Source: Nymphalis io
Lineage: Eukaryota; Arthropoda; Insecta; Lepidoptera; Nymphalidae
DNA length: 64,000 nt
Direction: 5' to 3'
Assembly: GCF_905147045.1 (NCBI RefSeq)
Contig: NC_065897.1
Location: 4,727,001-4,791,000, forward strand
Part shown: positions 33,925 through 45,412 of the stretch, one piece after another
Layout of the letters: each line of letters begins with the position of its first letter
Position numbering within the stretch: the first letter of the stretch is position 1
Position numbers and translations under genes: made by a program
The notes under the pieces: generated by a model
The model's input: the letters and a program-made list of their open reading frames with translations, nothing else
The model's database searches: none
Told to the model about the DNA's origin: nothing

Positions 33925-34164
33925 TCACTCTATTGACTTTTTAGCACGATCTACCTCCTCGCAACAAATATCAATGTCGATGATGCTAGGATCGAAATTA
34001 GAAATATAAAAATATTGGTTGGATCTCACCCTAATATTAATAGATCGTATCGCATCAATGATACGATCGGTTACACCAACATTGTGGCTCGTGGCAGAAC
34101 TCACGGAACGCCTAAGCGAAGACAATGCAGCAGAGTCCAGATGCTCCACCATAGTCACAATCAC
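33925..34164 (-). pseudogene. Gypsy-type gag N-terminal fragment
   Basis: 79 residues on the minus strand. The C-terminal part, YISNFDPSIIDIDICCEEVD followed by RAKKS, matches the pattern of lepidopteran gypsy gag proteins (a FDP..hdIdaWCEEVdrA block near the start of capsid). The usual Trp is replaced by Cys and the frame stops right after it. Together with the integrase scrap on the same strand this supports one decayed element. Confidence 0.5.
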
Positions 34165-34744
34165 TACCCGCGGTCGCAGCAGCGTCCCGCTTGGTAAACG
34201 ATTTATTCTTCCAATGACGTTAATCGATTTCTGGAACGAGAGTCATGGTAAGCGATTGTTATTAGGTAAGTTTCTTAGCTATTATAGCATCAGACCATTG
34301 TTAATTAATAATCCAAAGCAGGATAGATAAATAAAGAAATTATCGGATTGTAGGTACAAGCTAACTTGTGAAGTTACTAAGAATCTTATAATATACAACA
34401 CGTAAAGACAATCTCTATCGCTTTTAAACAAATTGGAACGTACTCACCAGATTTTTTTTCATCGTATAATACGTTACCATACATTTCCAGCAGTCACTAA
34501 ATCATAATACTGTTGTAGGCAATTGTGTTGTAGTAAAATAAATCGCAACTGCTTTAATATAATTTGCATAACCAACGGTCCTATTTCAGGAAGCTACGCG
34601 TATCAGAACACATGAGTTTCCGATCCCAATGCTGATATTAGAAATCAAGATAGAGAAGAAGAGAGAAAATAGGTTTTTAAAAAGAGATAAATCAAAATAA
34701 CTATACAACAATAAAGTAAACGTATATCGACACGTACAATTTAG

Positions 34745-34822
34745 TACAAGGCCAGTCCCCACAACGATGATCATCATGTGATAAAGTCACGCTGCTAGGC
34801 CACGCCCCGTTGGAAGACATTC
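34745..34822 (-). repeat. Direct repeat, possible 5' LTR scrap
   Basis: Partner of 32046-32125, 2.7 kb away in the same orientation. In a minus-strand gypsy element this position, upstream of gag, is where the 5' LTR would lie. Confidence 0.5.
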
Positions 34823-34825
34823 CTA

Positions 34826-35302
34826 ACAATATATTAATTTCTAAACATCATATCAATTATTGATTGATTGATTTAACACTCCAAGACGTTACGAATTTAT
34901 AATGAAATTTCAGTTCAAAATCGTCTCGCTTGACTTACAGCTGTTTATCTTAGGGTTGTCCGAATTAATTGGGATCGTTTCGTAAGTTTGCCTTTGAATT
35001 TCCATGAACGTAGTGATTGGAAAACTTTAGAGTGGCTAATTAGAGGTTTTAGAGACGTTTGAAAGAAGATCACATTTTTCAGTACATTTAATCTACTTCA
35101 TGGAGATAATACCTTTGTTTCTCAAGGATTGCAGTACTTTAATTTAACTAAAGTAAATCGTTTAAAAAGTTGCTATAACGATCGATCTCGTCGGAAATCG
35201 CGTTGATTATCTTAATTAATTTGTTTGCTTTGAATATTGATAAAGAAGATTAAGTTATAGAAGTACCAGCAGTACTTCGTTACGCATTCATTTATTTGTA
35301 CG
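34826..35302. other. AT-rich DNA without recognised features
   Basis: Short TTGATTGATTGATT run at 34858-34873. Nothing else recognised. Confidence 0.45.
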
Positions 35303-35860
35303 GACTGGTTGGCGTGGTTGGTAAATACTTGCCTTTTACGCCGAAGATCTTGGATTCGATTCCCGATTGTGGGCAAGAATATGTCTATTTGTCCTGAGTC
35401 TGAGTGTACAGTAACAGCCTGTGAATGTTCCACAGTTGGGCTAAAGCCTCTCTCCCTTTTTGAGGAGAATTTTTTTGGAGCTTATTCCACCACGCTTTTC
35501 CAATGCTGGTTGGTGGAATACACATGTGGCGGAATTTCAGTGAAATTAGTCACATGCAGGTTTAATCACGATGTTTTCCTTCACCGTCAAGCATGAGATG
35601 AATTATAATCACAAATTAAGCACATGAAAATTCAGTGGTGTTTGCCCGGGTTTGATCATCCGTTAAGATTCACGCGTTCTTACCACTGGGCCATCTCGGC
35701 TTTTTCTTTTTGAGTCTGGGTGTAAGTACCTATATAAATATGTATTTACAAAAGAAAAGTAGTATATGTAGTATATCAGTTGCTTGGTTTCCATAGTACA
35801 AGCTCTGCTTAGTTTGGGATCAGATGGCCTGTGTGTGAATAATGTTGCAAGATATTATTG
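35303..35860 (+). mobile_element. Family B SINE split by a family A SINE
   Basis: The family B copy occupies 35303-35408 and 35711-35860. Head: GGTTGGCGTGGTTGGTAAAT, with the B-box region GATTCGATTCCCG. It is interrupted after GTCCTGAGTCTGAG and resumes at GAGTCTGGGTGTAAGTACC, then runs through AGTAGTATATGTAGTATATC to GCAAGATATTATTG. The order of insertion is therefore B first, A later. Confidence 0.93.
35409..35710 (-). mobile_element. SINE family A inserted in family B, with 14-bp target-site duplication
   Basis: Minus-strand full-length copy from the 3' tail (CAGTAACAGCCTGTGAATG) to the head (complement of CCACTGGGCCATCTCGGC). The flanks TGAGTCTGAGTGTA (35395-35408) and TGAGTCTGGGTGTA (35711-35724) differ at one base and are the target-site duplication. 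An ATTTTTTTGG insertion lies in the body near 35469. The B box reads GGGTTTGATCATCC in part, so it is damaged. Confidence 0.93.
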
Positions 35861-36153
35861 TACCGCCAAACATCAATAGTCTATAATGCCGTATTTGGGT
35901 TAAAAATATTAGTCTGCAAATGTAAGTACAAGCTCAAGGGGTAAAATATAAGACGATATGGTTTACATATAAGACGGTATGGTTATCAGCGGTTAAAGGA
36001 GTCTCTTCGCCTACACTTTAATAAGGCTTTATACCTTATCCTCAAGAACTTTTACAATTTTTGACAAAATGTTTACTCACATATTATTTACTTCATAACT
36101 CGTATGCCTACCGTAAGTAAAGATTTCGATACATATGCGGTTCTAAGCGTAAG

Positions 36154-36306
36154 TGTAGGGCTTTGTGCAAGCCTGTCTAAGTAGATAGCACCTACTTATC
36201 AGATTTCTACCGCTAATCAGCAATGTTGTTGCGCTCTAGTTTGAAAGGAGAGTGAGTCAGTGTTATTATAAGGAACATAGCAAGTTCGTTCCCAAGGTTG
36301 ATGGCA
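36154..36306 (+). mobile_element. Family C repeat, 5' half
   Basis: GTAGGGCTTTGTGCAAGCC through TCAGATTTCTACCGCTAATC to GTTCCCAAGGTTGATGGC, after which it stops. It abuts a second family C copy in the opposite orientation, which makes an inverted pair. Confidence 0.7.
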
Positions 36307-36310
36307 AACA

Positions 36311-36502
36311 TGTAAGTGGATAGATAAATGGACCACCTGATGGTAAGCGGTCACCACCGTCCATAGATAGGCACTGTAACAAATATCAACCATTCCTTAC
36401 ATTGCAAATGCGATACCAATCATGGGAACTACGACGTTATGTCCCGTCGTTTCACTGGTGAGTGAGCTAGTCATTCAACCGGTACACACCCAGACGGTAC
36501 CT
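36311..36502 (-). mobile_element. Family C repeat, inverted partner
   Basis: GTGGATAGATAAATGGACC, CACCTGATGGTAAGCGGTC, then CATGGGAACTACGACGTTAT and a shortened end with CACACCCAGACGGTACC. Both members of the pair carry parts of the same 5' region, so this is two insertions or an inverted duplication and not one element with a 5' inversion. Confidence 0.7.
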
Positions 36503-38829
36503 AAAAATTAGTATCACCATATAAAAATAACTATAAGACTAAGAAACTTGAAATTTAAAGAACTTCGTTTCGAATTCCAAAGGCACATATTTAAACAGGG
36601 CGTTGTATCCATTTTCATTCAAACTACCGGTTCGTTACTTAATTCATTTAACCATACCCGTAAAAAAATATGGTGAAAAAAGTGTCGCGCTGAAAACCAA
36701 TTTATTTTTTAAGCATTTTGCAGCAAAAACCCGTGTAAGCTAGCGCATAAAATGATCATATTCAAAAATATTTTCATTCGTTTCAAATTTTATTACAATA
36801 TCAAAAATGCATGAGCATTTAGGTTCTAAGCATTTCAACTATATCTAAGTGTAGTCTCAGTTTTGTTTCCTATTGAATTTGAAACTACTCGAATGCTGCT
36901 GGGAAAACTGCATGAATACTCGATCTTCGACAAAACTCGCTTTAGGTTGCTCTCCCGAATTGTAGTTTACAATACGGAATGTTTTACAGAATTTGTATGT
37001 TTTTATAGATGTTTTATATATTAAAGAATAGATGTAACAAACTTTAAAGTCATTATGTTAGGATAACAGTATAATTGAAACGAGCTAATTGAAAGATACA
37101 ATTCGATAAATAAATATTCTTAGTTGACATAATCAAGTCAAATCCATATTGGAATAAAGGAGGACACATTTTTTGTATTACTTAACTGACAAAACTACTA
37201 AGCCAATATATAAAAAAACTTCTACCAGAAGATGCAGACGTCCTCTGACGATTTTAATTAAATATACATGTAATACATATATTAGCTTGCTATTGGTTAT
37301 TTCTTTGTTTGGATTAATATTTCATTCAAGCCGTCAACGTCCTGTCATAGAATTAATGTGTTATTTAATTTATGAATCTGTTGACATCAATCATGACAAG
37401 CAAGGACATTGGATGTAATTTGATTTTTAGTTGGAGTTATTAATTACAGTGGCTCACTCACTGTAATGGATACATGAACGGTAAATGTGAATAATCGTAC
37501 CATAAAAAGAATTTTTATCATCTTTAACTATGACTTATATATTGTAGATACAAGAATTAGATAGAAAGAAAGAAAAAAGCCGGGTGAGAAATGCATGTCC
37601 GATCAATAATAAGTTATAAAGGTTTTCAATCAAGCAATTCTTAGAAGCTGTGTAAAGAAAAACAAATATAACTGCAAATGAAAATTAATATCTGATTGTA
37701 ATTCAATGACAATTAATAAATTTATTTGAAATCAGTAAGGTAATCAAAACCATCGCTTATATTATTCAATTTGAATAAAATTAATTGCGTCGACTCAAAA
37801 TTATATACATTTCAAAAGTACGTCGTTCATGCATTTAATAAAATTGCGTAGTTCATACGTGAGAACATTTAACTTCGATCGAAATGTAAAAACTATCATC
37901 CATTTAATAAAATTTTCAACGAAATAAAACGTATAAAAACTTCTTGTGTATTATAAATAAAAATATCTAGTCATGAAATTAGTTAGCTTATTTAGCAATT
38001 TACAATTAAATAATAATAATATATTTAAATTTTGATTTAAACTTACACGTGTGCTAAAATTGATATAAATATTAACAAATAATTAAACATTTAAAAAAGG
38101 ACTATATAAATATTAAATAATTCATTCTACTGTCCTTAAACAAAATCTGTATAATCTTGCCCATTGATATGCATAATGCAGTCCGGTTCACATATGTCCT
38201 CTAGTAACACTAATGCGCTAAATACATTTATGCTGAGCACGGCATCTTTCGGCAGACTTTAGTTAAGTTCCCGAAGTATCAATATTATATATCTTGCACG
38301 TAACTTTAAAACAAAGTTCAAATAGACGTTTTACATAAACCTGGCTATTGACTTGAAATCGCTTAGGATTTGCAAATATTGATTTTACCTCAAAAACGAC
38401 GAGCGTTTTGTAATAATAGCCAAAGAAAAATATGAATGGACCAGCTGTATGACCAGTATTACACTCGGCAAAAAGATTTTGTTCAGTTCCAAAGCAAATG
38501 CATTAAAATATTAGATTCTGTACAAAAAAGTGCCCTATATAAATAACACAAATAATAACTAATTCTATCAGACATAAAACTCAATTAAAATGATTAAAAA
38601 AACTGTAATCATTTAATATACTAATAATAGTTCAAATAGATTATCACGTGAACCTTAATATTCAATCAAAAAAATATTTATACATAATTTCTATTTGCAA
38701 ATTAACAATATTTGTTTCTCATACATATTTTATCAGTAAATAAATATAACTAATTGCTTATTTTTTTATTGTAATCTTGAAAGGTAAATTCGTATTATTA
38801 AAAAATACGTGGAGTTAACTTTCATCACG
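36503..38829. other. AT-rich DNA without recognised features
   Basis: More than 2 kb with no shared repeat and no credible gene. The 81-residue open frame at 37173-37418 shows no family motif. Confidence 0.45.
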
Positions 38830-40660
38830 ATTTTTGTCTTCTTCTTCTGCCTAGCGTTTTCTCAGCCTAGTAACACCGCTTTCCTGCATCTACGCCTCCA
38901 CTTTGCCAGATCTAAAGCCTCCTCCTTAGTAAGATCGTGCTCTCTCATATCGTCCCTCGCAACATCGAGCCAGCGCTTCCTGGGCCTGCCGCGGGGTCTA
39001 GTGTCTTCGACAACAAAGTCCAGGCATCGGTTCCCGACATAGTCTGGTGGTCTACGACTAATGTGGCCAAACCAACGCAGACGGCTTTCCTGCAACTTAT
39101 CCGCTACATCGCAAACGCAAAGGCTAGCACGGATGTGCTCGTTATGAATGCGATCTAGTCGCGTAACGCCACACATCCACCGCAACATCTTCATTTCCGC
39201 GACGTGAAGTTGCTGAATGTATCTCACGAGCGCTGGCCACGTTTCGCCGCCGTACAATAAGACTGGTCGGATGATGCACTTGTACACAAGACCCTTTAAT
39301 TTCACCGGTATCCTGCGATCACAGATTACCCCGGTGACTTCCCGCCATTTGGCCCAGGCTGCGTTTATACGAGCTATGACGTCGTGGTCGATTATACCAG
39401 ACTCGTGCAGTACGGACCCGAGGTATTTAAACTTTTCCGTCTTGATAACGGATTCTCCGCCTATCTTTATGGGTTCGGGGTCCGTACTACCACAGGCCAT
39501 ATACTCGGTCTTCGCAACATTTAGCATCAGACTGCCCCTCTCTAGCACACCCTTCCACTGGTTCACCTTTTGCTCCAATACCTGCTTGTCCTCATCTACC
39601 AGTGCAATATCATCAGCATACATCATGAGCCAGGGAGACGGCTCATGGGCTTTCGCCGTGACAACGTCAAGCACTACACTGAGCAGAAAAGGACTCGGGG
39701 CCGAGCCTTGGTGGACACCAACCGTGATCGGGAAAGGGTGTGTGTCGCCAACAGCGGTCCTTACTATAGATTCCGAATCATGGTACATGTCTAGGATAAT
39801 GTCAATATAGATTTGTGGCACGTTATTTATCTTCAAAGCCCACCAGATAATTTGGCGTGGGGCGCAGTCAAACGCCTTCTGTAGGTCTAGAAATACCTCG
39901 ACTAGTATTCTTAGGGCGAAAATGGGGTCTATGGTTCCACAGCCTGGGCGAAACCCATATTGACATTTCGAGATAGTACATTCTTGCCGGAGCCTTGAAT
40001 CGATTACTCTACACTTCCTTTGGCTTTATATACTGGAGAAATGATACTCAATCTCACCACAAGTGTTACCAGGGCAACAAGTCCGAGATTAAAAGGCAGT
40101 TCTGGAGGAGAGACATTACCGTGTTGTGTGTTAAGCAACACGTTAAAGTAGTCGCGCCACCTCTCCTTCACCTTAATTGCGTCGCAAACCAAAGTGCCAT
40201 TTGAGTCCTTGACACAAAGACATTTTGTAATTCTTGTGTCGCTTTCTCTCGAGCTTTTGCCAAACGGAAGATAGTCTTTTGACCCTCGTGTGTCTCAAGC
40301 GTGTCATAAAGAGGTGACAACGTCTGGTAGCGGGCTTTGGCAACTGCTCGTTTGTGGCACATTTAACTGCTTTATACGCGTCCCGGTCTTCAGGAGATTT
40401 GGTCTCTTGCCACTTTTTAAACTGTGTCTTTTTCTCTCGAATAGCCTCCTGTACTGAGCCGTTCCACCACCACGTCTCCTTGTCGATGACGCGGCCTCCC
40501 TTCGAAGTGCCAAGCACCTGTTTTCCAATGATGTTCACTGTTGACTGGATCCTAGACCATTGACTATTGACTGATTCCTCTGTGTCTGTGCTTAAGTTTG
40601 AGCTAGCTACGACTTTACAGAAGTCATGCTGTTTCGGATTTTCGTAATGGAAATATTTAA
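38830..40660 (-). mobile_element. RTE-clade LINE, 5'-truncated
   Basis: Minus-strand copy that keeps the endonuclease-to-RT linker, the whole RT and the C-terminal region, and ends shortly after the stop at 38862-38864. The endonuclease is missing, so the copy is 5'-truncated near 40660, as expected of target-primed reverse transcription that ended early. The mixed base composition ends sharply at both limits. No target-site duplication identified. Confidence 0.88.
38862..40640 (-). pseudogene. RTE reverse transcriptase, frame-disrupted
   Basis: The last 324 codons (39836-38862) are open and include VHQGSAPSPFLLSVVLD, LMMYADDIALV (YADD at residues 73-76), KYLGSVLHESG, KCIIRPVLLYGGETW, RLRWFGHISRR and RPRGRPRKRW, the standard order of RTE-type RT palm, thumb and C-terminal region. 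Upstream, in other frames, are GFRPGCGTIDPIFALR, FLDLQKAFDC, DAIKVKERWRDYF and ETWWWNGSVQEAIREKK. At least two frame changes lie between 40170 and 39840, and a stop falls near 40000, so no intact enzyme is made. Plus-strand frames at 39217-39810 and nearby are antisense shadows. Confidence 0.92.
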
Positions 40661-43213
40661 TTTATTAACGTTTCCACAATCAGATATTGCCCTGCTTATA
40701 TGGGTAAAAAATTTTTAGGCTCAAAGCAAAACCTTAGCTTATACTGTTTTTACTATTCTAATAAATTGATACTAAAAAATATTTTTCAATAGAAGCTTTT
40801 TTTTAATCACGTCAGAATATAAAATGAACTTTGAAGAAAATCAAATCCATCATTTTGTTACATTTTATCATTTTATCAGATGTAAAAGCTTGTCGCGTAA
40901 TTTGTATTTTCCTGAGTAAATTTAATTCAAATACATACATAGATACCTACTTAAAATTACTTGTGTCAAGATGTATTCTCGAGACAAGCTTTTGTAACGT
41001 ATAAAATTGTATTATGTAATTTATTTCAAAGTTTATTTTCTTCATTTAAGAGCGCTAAGATGTTTACACATTAAAAACTTGTTTTTCAAAATGTTTAATA
41101 CTATTAATTTATCTACCATGGACGACGTTCCGACTTCGGCTCGGTCGGCTGCCTCCTGGTGATTCCACCCTGATGCCATGATGAGTGTGTTATTCGCGTA
41201 ACACAACAGAAAGGACGGGTGTTCGCAGGATTAATTCCTTTGGAATGCAGCCTACCCGACTTTCGACGAATCTTCTGAGATAGGAAATCACTTATTATAG
41301 TCTCAAGTCAATTCTAGTCAATCCTAGTGAACGACGATTAAAATGAGTTATTATTATAATTCATGTGTAGTATTCAAGTGAAAAATAACCTAGTAGAAAA
41401 AAATTTAGTAGTAGGTACTAGATTTTAAAAAAAAATCACAGTTAAAGCTTAATAATATTTTATTGATGTCATAAGAGGTGTCATTGAATTCGCGGGAACA
41501 ATTCTTTGTTATCACGATGCTTAAAGCACCAACGTGGCCGGAAAGCAAACGTTTATTTATAAAAAGGATGAAAAAATCGATAAAAACAATTCGTTTTTTC
41601 CATTTATACTGATTTTTCTTTAAGAAATAATTTATTCCTATTGCTGAGGATGTGTCATACGTAGCAAAGAACAGACGCCAGTAAGTACATGTTCCTAAAG
41701 TGCTAATGCTCAACAAATTTATGCCAGCCACGTCACTCCCCTGTAGACTTTAGCTGAGGTGCCTGTATTGTGAATCCTCCATCCGAATTCTACCAAAGCC
41801 GTTTCGAAAATGGATTTTAAATAAAATCAAGTACATTTTCATATATTCCACATCACATTCATACATAGTCACATTCAAAACAACATATTTAAGAATTGGT
41901 ATAAAGCAAAATTATTTATTTTTTTAAAATCATACAGCTGTGGATTTTTTAGTTTAAAACTTATTAATTCATTATATTTTCATATAATGTTGGGCTGAGG
42001 TTAGTGATTTTTCGTAAATCCATTTATCGTTTTATTTTTATAAAGACAAAAGCTTCTGGCGCTTACTAATTTTTTTTTGTGCGAAAGGCTACATCTGTCG
42101 CATGTTATCCGTATTTCAAAAATATATTTGTTTCTTAACCACACGACCTAAAAAAATAGAAAACATTACGAACAATACATAGGTTATAAATAGAAAATAT
42201 ATAGAAATGAGAAGAGATGGAGGGTAACGTGATCGTGTACCGGGTATAAGGACGCGCAATTGAAATTTAAAAAAATTCTGACTTTAGTAATTTTGTTTAC
42301 TCTTAGTAGTCCTTTATTTTTAAAAGTTTAGCTATTCATAAATTTGTATAGTTACAAAATAAAGAACCAAAATATAAATAAAAATCGACTATAAAGAATT
42401 GTAACTTGTAACGATTGACATTAACAAATGACTTTAAGACAAATTGAACGAAATTGTTATAAACAAATAAAAGCATGTTAGTGAGGCAAGATAATATAAT
42501 GATAACTAATAATTACATTATTCAGGTATATAATCTATGTTACTTCAAGTGAAAAAGTCGTAATTTGTTATCGAATAAAATTCGTATTTTTTAATATACT
42601 TTATATACAACGATAATACAAGTCAATAATTTTATTTATGACATAAACTATCACAAGAGCAAAAATTATACGTCTAGGTAAATAACGGCTTAAATATTAA
42701 ATATGGTATTTTATGTATAATAATTATTTTAGTTGGATTCAAGAACATTAGTTAAAAACTGTGCATATTATCTACATTCTCTGACGGTTACTTTATTAGT
42801 TTTAAAATTACATTATATACACTAAATAGTTACATTTTATAGGTAATTTCTATAATACATTTATATAAGACCAGCGAACCGTATCAAGCACATTTACATA
42901 AAATTTTGCTTTGAAAACCGTGCGTGTTAACCTATATTTATCTTGACCGTATAATTACTAAGCATTATTTAGCGTAATTATTACTGTAGTAATTATATTG
43001 TAGGATTTGATTTAACTTATAAGTGAGACAGCTTCTTATAGTGATAAAAACATTTCAATACCGCTTGATGTTAAAAATTTATTATACTTTGAATATATAA
43101 TTGAATGTAAAAAATACTATTTTAATTGGATTTTATGCATAAAATTCATTCGTTGCTTACTAAAAATATTAAATACTATATTCATTAAAAAACGTGTTTT
43201 AATATTACATTAC
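40661..43213. other. AT-rich DNA with one GC-richer patch
   Basis: 41115-41290 is mixed in composition (for example TCCGACTTCGGCTCGGTCGG) and is probably an old element scrap, but I cannot match it. The minus-strand frame 41405-41731 (108 residues) has no motif. Nothing else recognised. Confidence 0.4.
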
Positions 43214-43505
43214 TACTGGTGGTATGGCTTTGTGCAAGCTCGTCTGGGTAGGTACCACCCACTTCCAGTTTGAAGGATGAGTGAGCCAGAGTAATTACAG
43301 GCACGAGGGATATCGTACATCGTACTTCCCAAAGTTGGTGGCGCATTGTCAATGTCGCATACATTGACAATGCGCCACCAACTTTGGGATGGTTAACTTT
43401 TCTTACAATGCCAATGTCTATGGACGTTGGTGACCACTTACCTCCAGGTAGCCCATATGCTCGCCCGCCTACCTATATTATAAAAATAAATAAAATAAAT
43501 AAATA
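43214..43505 (+). mobile_element. Family C repeat with A-rich tail and an internal hairpin
   Basis: ACTGGTGGTATGGCTTTGTG at the 5' end, AAGGATGAGTGAGCCAGAG in the body, CCACTTACCTCCAGGTAGCC and GCCCGCCTACCTAT near the 3' end, then an A-rich tail of AAAT units (43482-43504). About 28 bases that are absent from the other copies form the second arm of a perfect hairpin (43327-43389). Confidence 0.8.
43327..43389. repeat. 29-bp perfect hairpin inside family C copy
   Basis: 43327-43355 is the exact reverse complement of 43361-43389, with a 5-base loop CGCAT. The first arm is the normal family C sequence (CCCAAAGTTGGTGGCGCATT); the second is an inverted copy of it. This fits a template switch during copying. 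Confidence 0.9.
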
Positions 43506-44268
43506 CTCTACGTTAAATACGTAAATTAGAGTTCGAAATGTATATTGGATTATAATATTGTACTTACACAAAACAACTTTTTTATTTTATGATAAGAATA
43601 GTAAACAGTATAACTATATCTAACTAGCTTTATATATATTAAATTAAAGCATAAGTTTAATCACTTAAAAATAAACAGTAGCGTTTGAGTCAATTTCGTA
43701 TTATTTGCGCTATTGGAATAAGTAATATATGGTGGCAAAATTAAAAAATATGTACCACCGCAACCTTTGTTAATGGGTGTTAATTATATAATTTAATAAT
43801 AGCATAACTTCATTAGCAAACCTATGTCTGTCTCCATGTTTGAAAATTACTATAAAGTTTTGAGCATAAGCTCGCTAAATGAAATACAATCATGAAATGC
43901 GTGAGAAAAGATTATTAGAAAACTTCACTATTGATATTTAAGATCAGAGATGGTTTAATGGATAGATTATGTAAATTTTTATCTGAAATTTCAATCGAGT
44001 TCTTGTTATTTATCTTAGAAATCAATAGGTTGGTTTTCATTTGGTTGATTTGCTTTTGTAATTCACATGGTGCTCTTTGCCGAGCAAATGAAAACAGGTA
44101 TTTTGTCGGACAGGTGTTTTTAACATTTTATACCGGAACAGCTTTTTCCACAAAAGCCTTCTTAAGATGAGAACTTGATCGAGCAATGGGATATTTAATG
44201 ATTGTTGCTTTTCTATAAACTAATAGAAATAAAAGTTTCAATTGTGGTTTTAAGTAAAAAAGTAGCCT
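43506..44268. other. AT-rich DNA without recognised features
   Basis: The 79-residue frame at 43931-44170 shows no family motif. No shared repeat seen. Confidence 0.45.
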
Positions 44269-44517
44269 TTCAGCCTATTAATGTCCCACTACTGGGCTAA
44301 GGCCTCCTCCTTTTTGAGAAGTTTTTCAGCTCACTTCAATACGCTACTTCAATGCGGGTTGGTGGACACATACATGCTTGTTTCCTCGCGATGTTGTCCG
44401 TCACCATCGAGTAAAAGATAAATTATTATAAGCATATGTTTTACATGAATATTCAGTAGTGCTTGCCCGGGTTTGAACTCGAAATCATCGGTTAAGAACC
44501 TCGTCGGTTAACCGTCA
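44269..44517 (-). mobile_element. SINE family A, degraded
   Basis: Minus-strand copy with 3' signature TGTCCCACTACTGGGCTAAG, body ATGCGGGTTGGTGGACACA, TTGTTTCCTCGCGATGTTG, and head containing TTGCCCGGGTTTGAAC (B box complement). Several small indels; the outermost part of the head is rearranged (GTCGGTTAACCGTC). Confidence 0.8.
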
Positions 44518-45281
44518 GAATATATAATCACATTAACAAGATTCTCTTACATTTCAGATGCTGCTTAGACCGGCCATTTCCAAAGATTTATGTTACAGAA
44601 AAAAATTACGTAACCTTATAAATTCTTTTGAAGAGCAGGTAAAATATAATAAGCTGTGACAGCAAAGAGATGACTTGATACTTCTTGGGGACGATGCGGG
44701 AAGGTGAGCCTGACAAATGACATCTGAGGAACCAGAACGTGACCGAAACGGTCTAGATTCTTAAGTAATAGAAGGTCATGATATATTTTTACCGATTTCA
44801 ATAACAATGAAATTATTTTTATTGTTTGAATATTTCAAAGCTATTTGTAAAAATATTATATGTGTACGTTACGTGTGTATTATTTAAATTATTACAAATT
44901 TCAGAAATACTGTTTTTTTGTCTGAAAGTTACAATGTGAAGAACTTACAATCATTCTGTACTTAGGTGCTTAGCAATTTTTTAGGGGTCGAATAATATAC
45001 TGCCTATTTATTTTTTATTATGTCGACTTGTAGGCTCCAAAAACCTGTTGTCTGTGTCTTTGTTGTATCTTCCTAACGGTTCATAATTTGTTATTTTATG
45101 AATCTGCATCTTTCCATTCCCAGGCAGCATCACAATCATAATTTTTGGTTTTTTAATTATATATTATATAACTTTTTTAATTACTTCAACAAGCTGTAAT
45201 GTAATCTTGAAATAATGGCCTACATTTCATTAGGATGTCATTTTGAATAAGTCAAATTACGTTTAATTAGTTTTTTTCAGA
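44518..45281. other. AT-rich DNA without recognised features
   Basis: 44640-44775 is of more mixed composition, with a 63-residue minus-strand frame (44616-44807) that shows no known motif. Nothing else seen. Confidence 0.4.
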
Positions 45282-45412
45282 AGCGGGCAGTAGCAAATAG
45301 GCTACCTGATGGTAAGTGGTCACCGTCGCCGTTAGACTTTGGCATTATGAGAAATATTAAGCATTCTTAACAACGTCGTTATGCCACTAATTTTGGCAAC
45401 TAAGATGTTGAA
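45282..45412 (-). mobile_element. Family C repeat, 3' part
   Basis: GCGGGCAGTAGCAAATAGG, CTACCTGATGGTAAGTGGTC, then TGGCATTATGAGAAATATTA and GGCAACTAAGATGTTG. Only the 3' half remains, and it is diverged. Confidence 0.7.

Larger units (their letters stand above)
31960..34825 (-). mobile_element. Degraded Ty3/gypsy-like LTR retrotransposon remnant
   Basis: Minus-strand scraps in the order expected of a gypsy element: a gag-like fragment (33925-34164), then the integrase C-terminal GPY/F module (33460-33606), then a tail region. Protease, RT and RNase H are absent, so about 3 kb of coding sequence has been lost. A 78-base block at 32046-32125 recurs in the same orientation at 34745-34822 (both include GCTAGGCCACGCCCCGT), which may be what is left of the long terminal repeats. 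A family C repeat (32707-32997) and a Helitron-like end (33074-33128) lie inside. Outer limits are approximate. Confidence 0.55.

Noticed and set aside
35309..35596. 95-residue plus-strand open frame
   Set aside because: It spans the junction of two nested SINEs.
39217..39810. Plus-strand 197-residue open frame
   Set aside because: It is exactly antisense to the RTE reverse transcriptase, which has the catalytic box and correct motif order on the minus strand.
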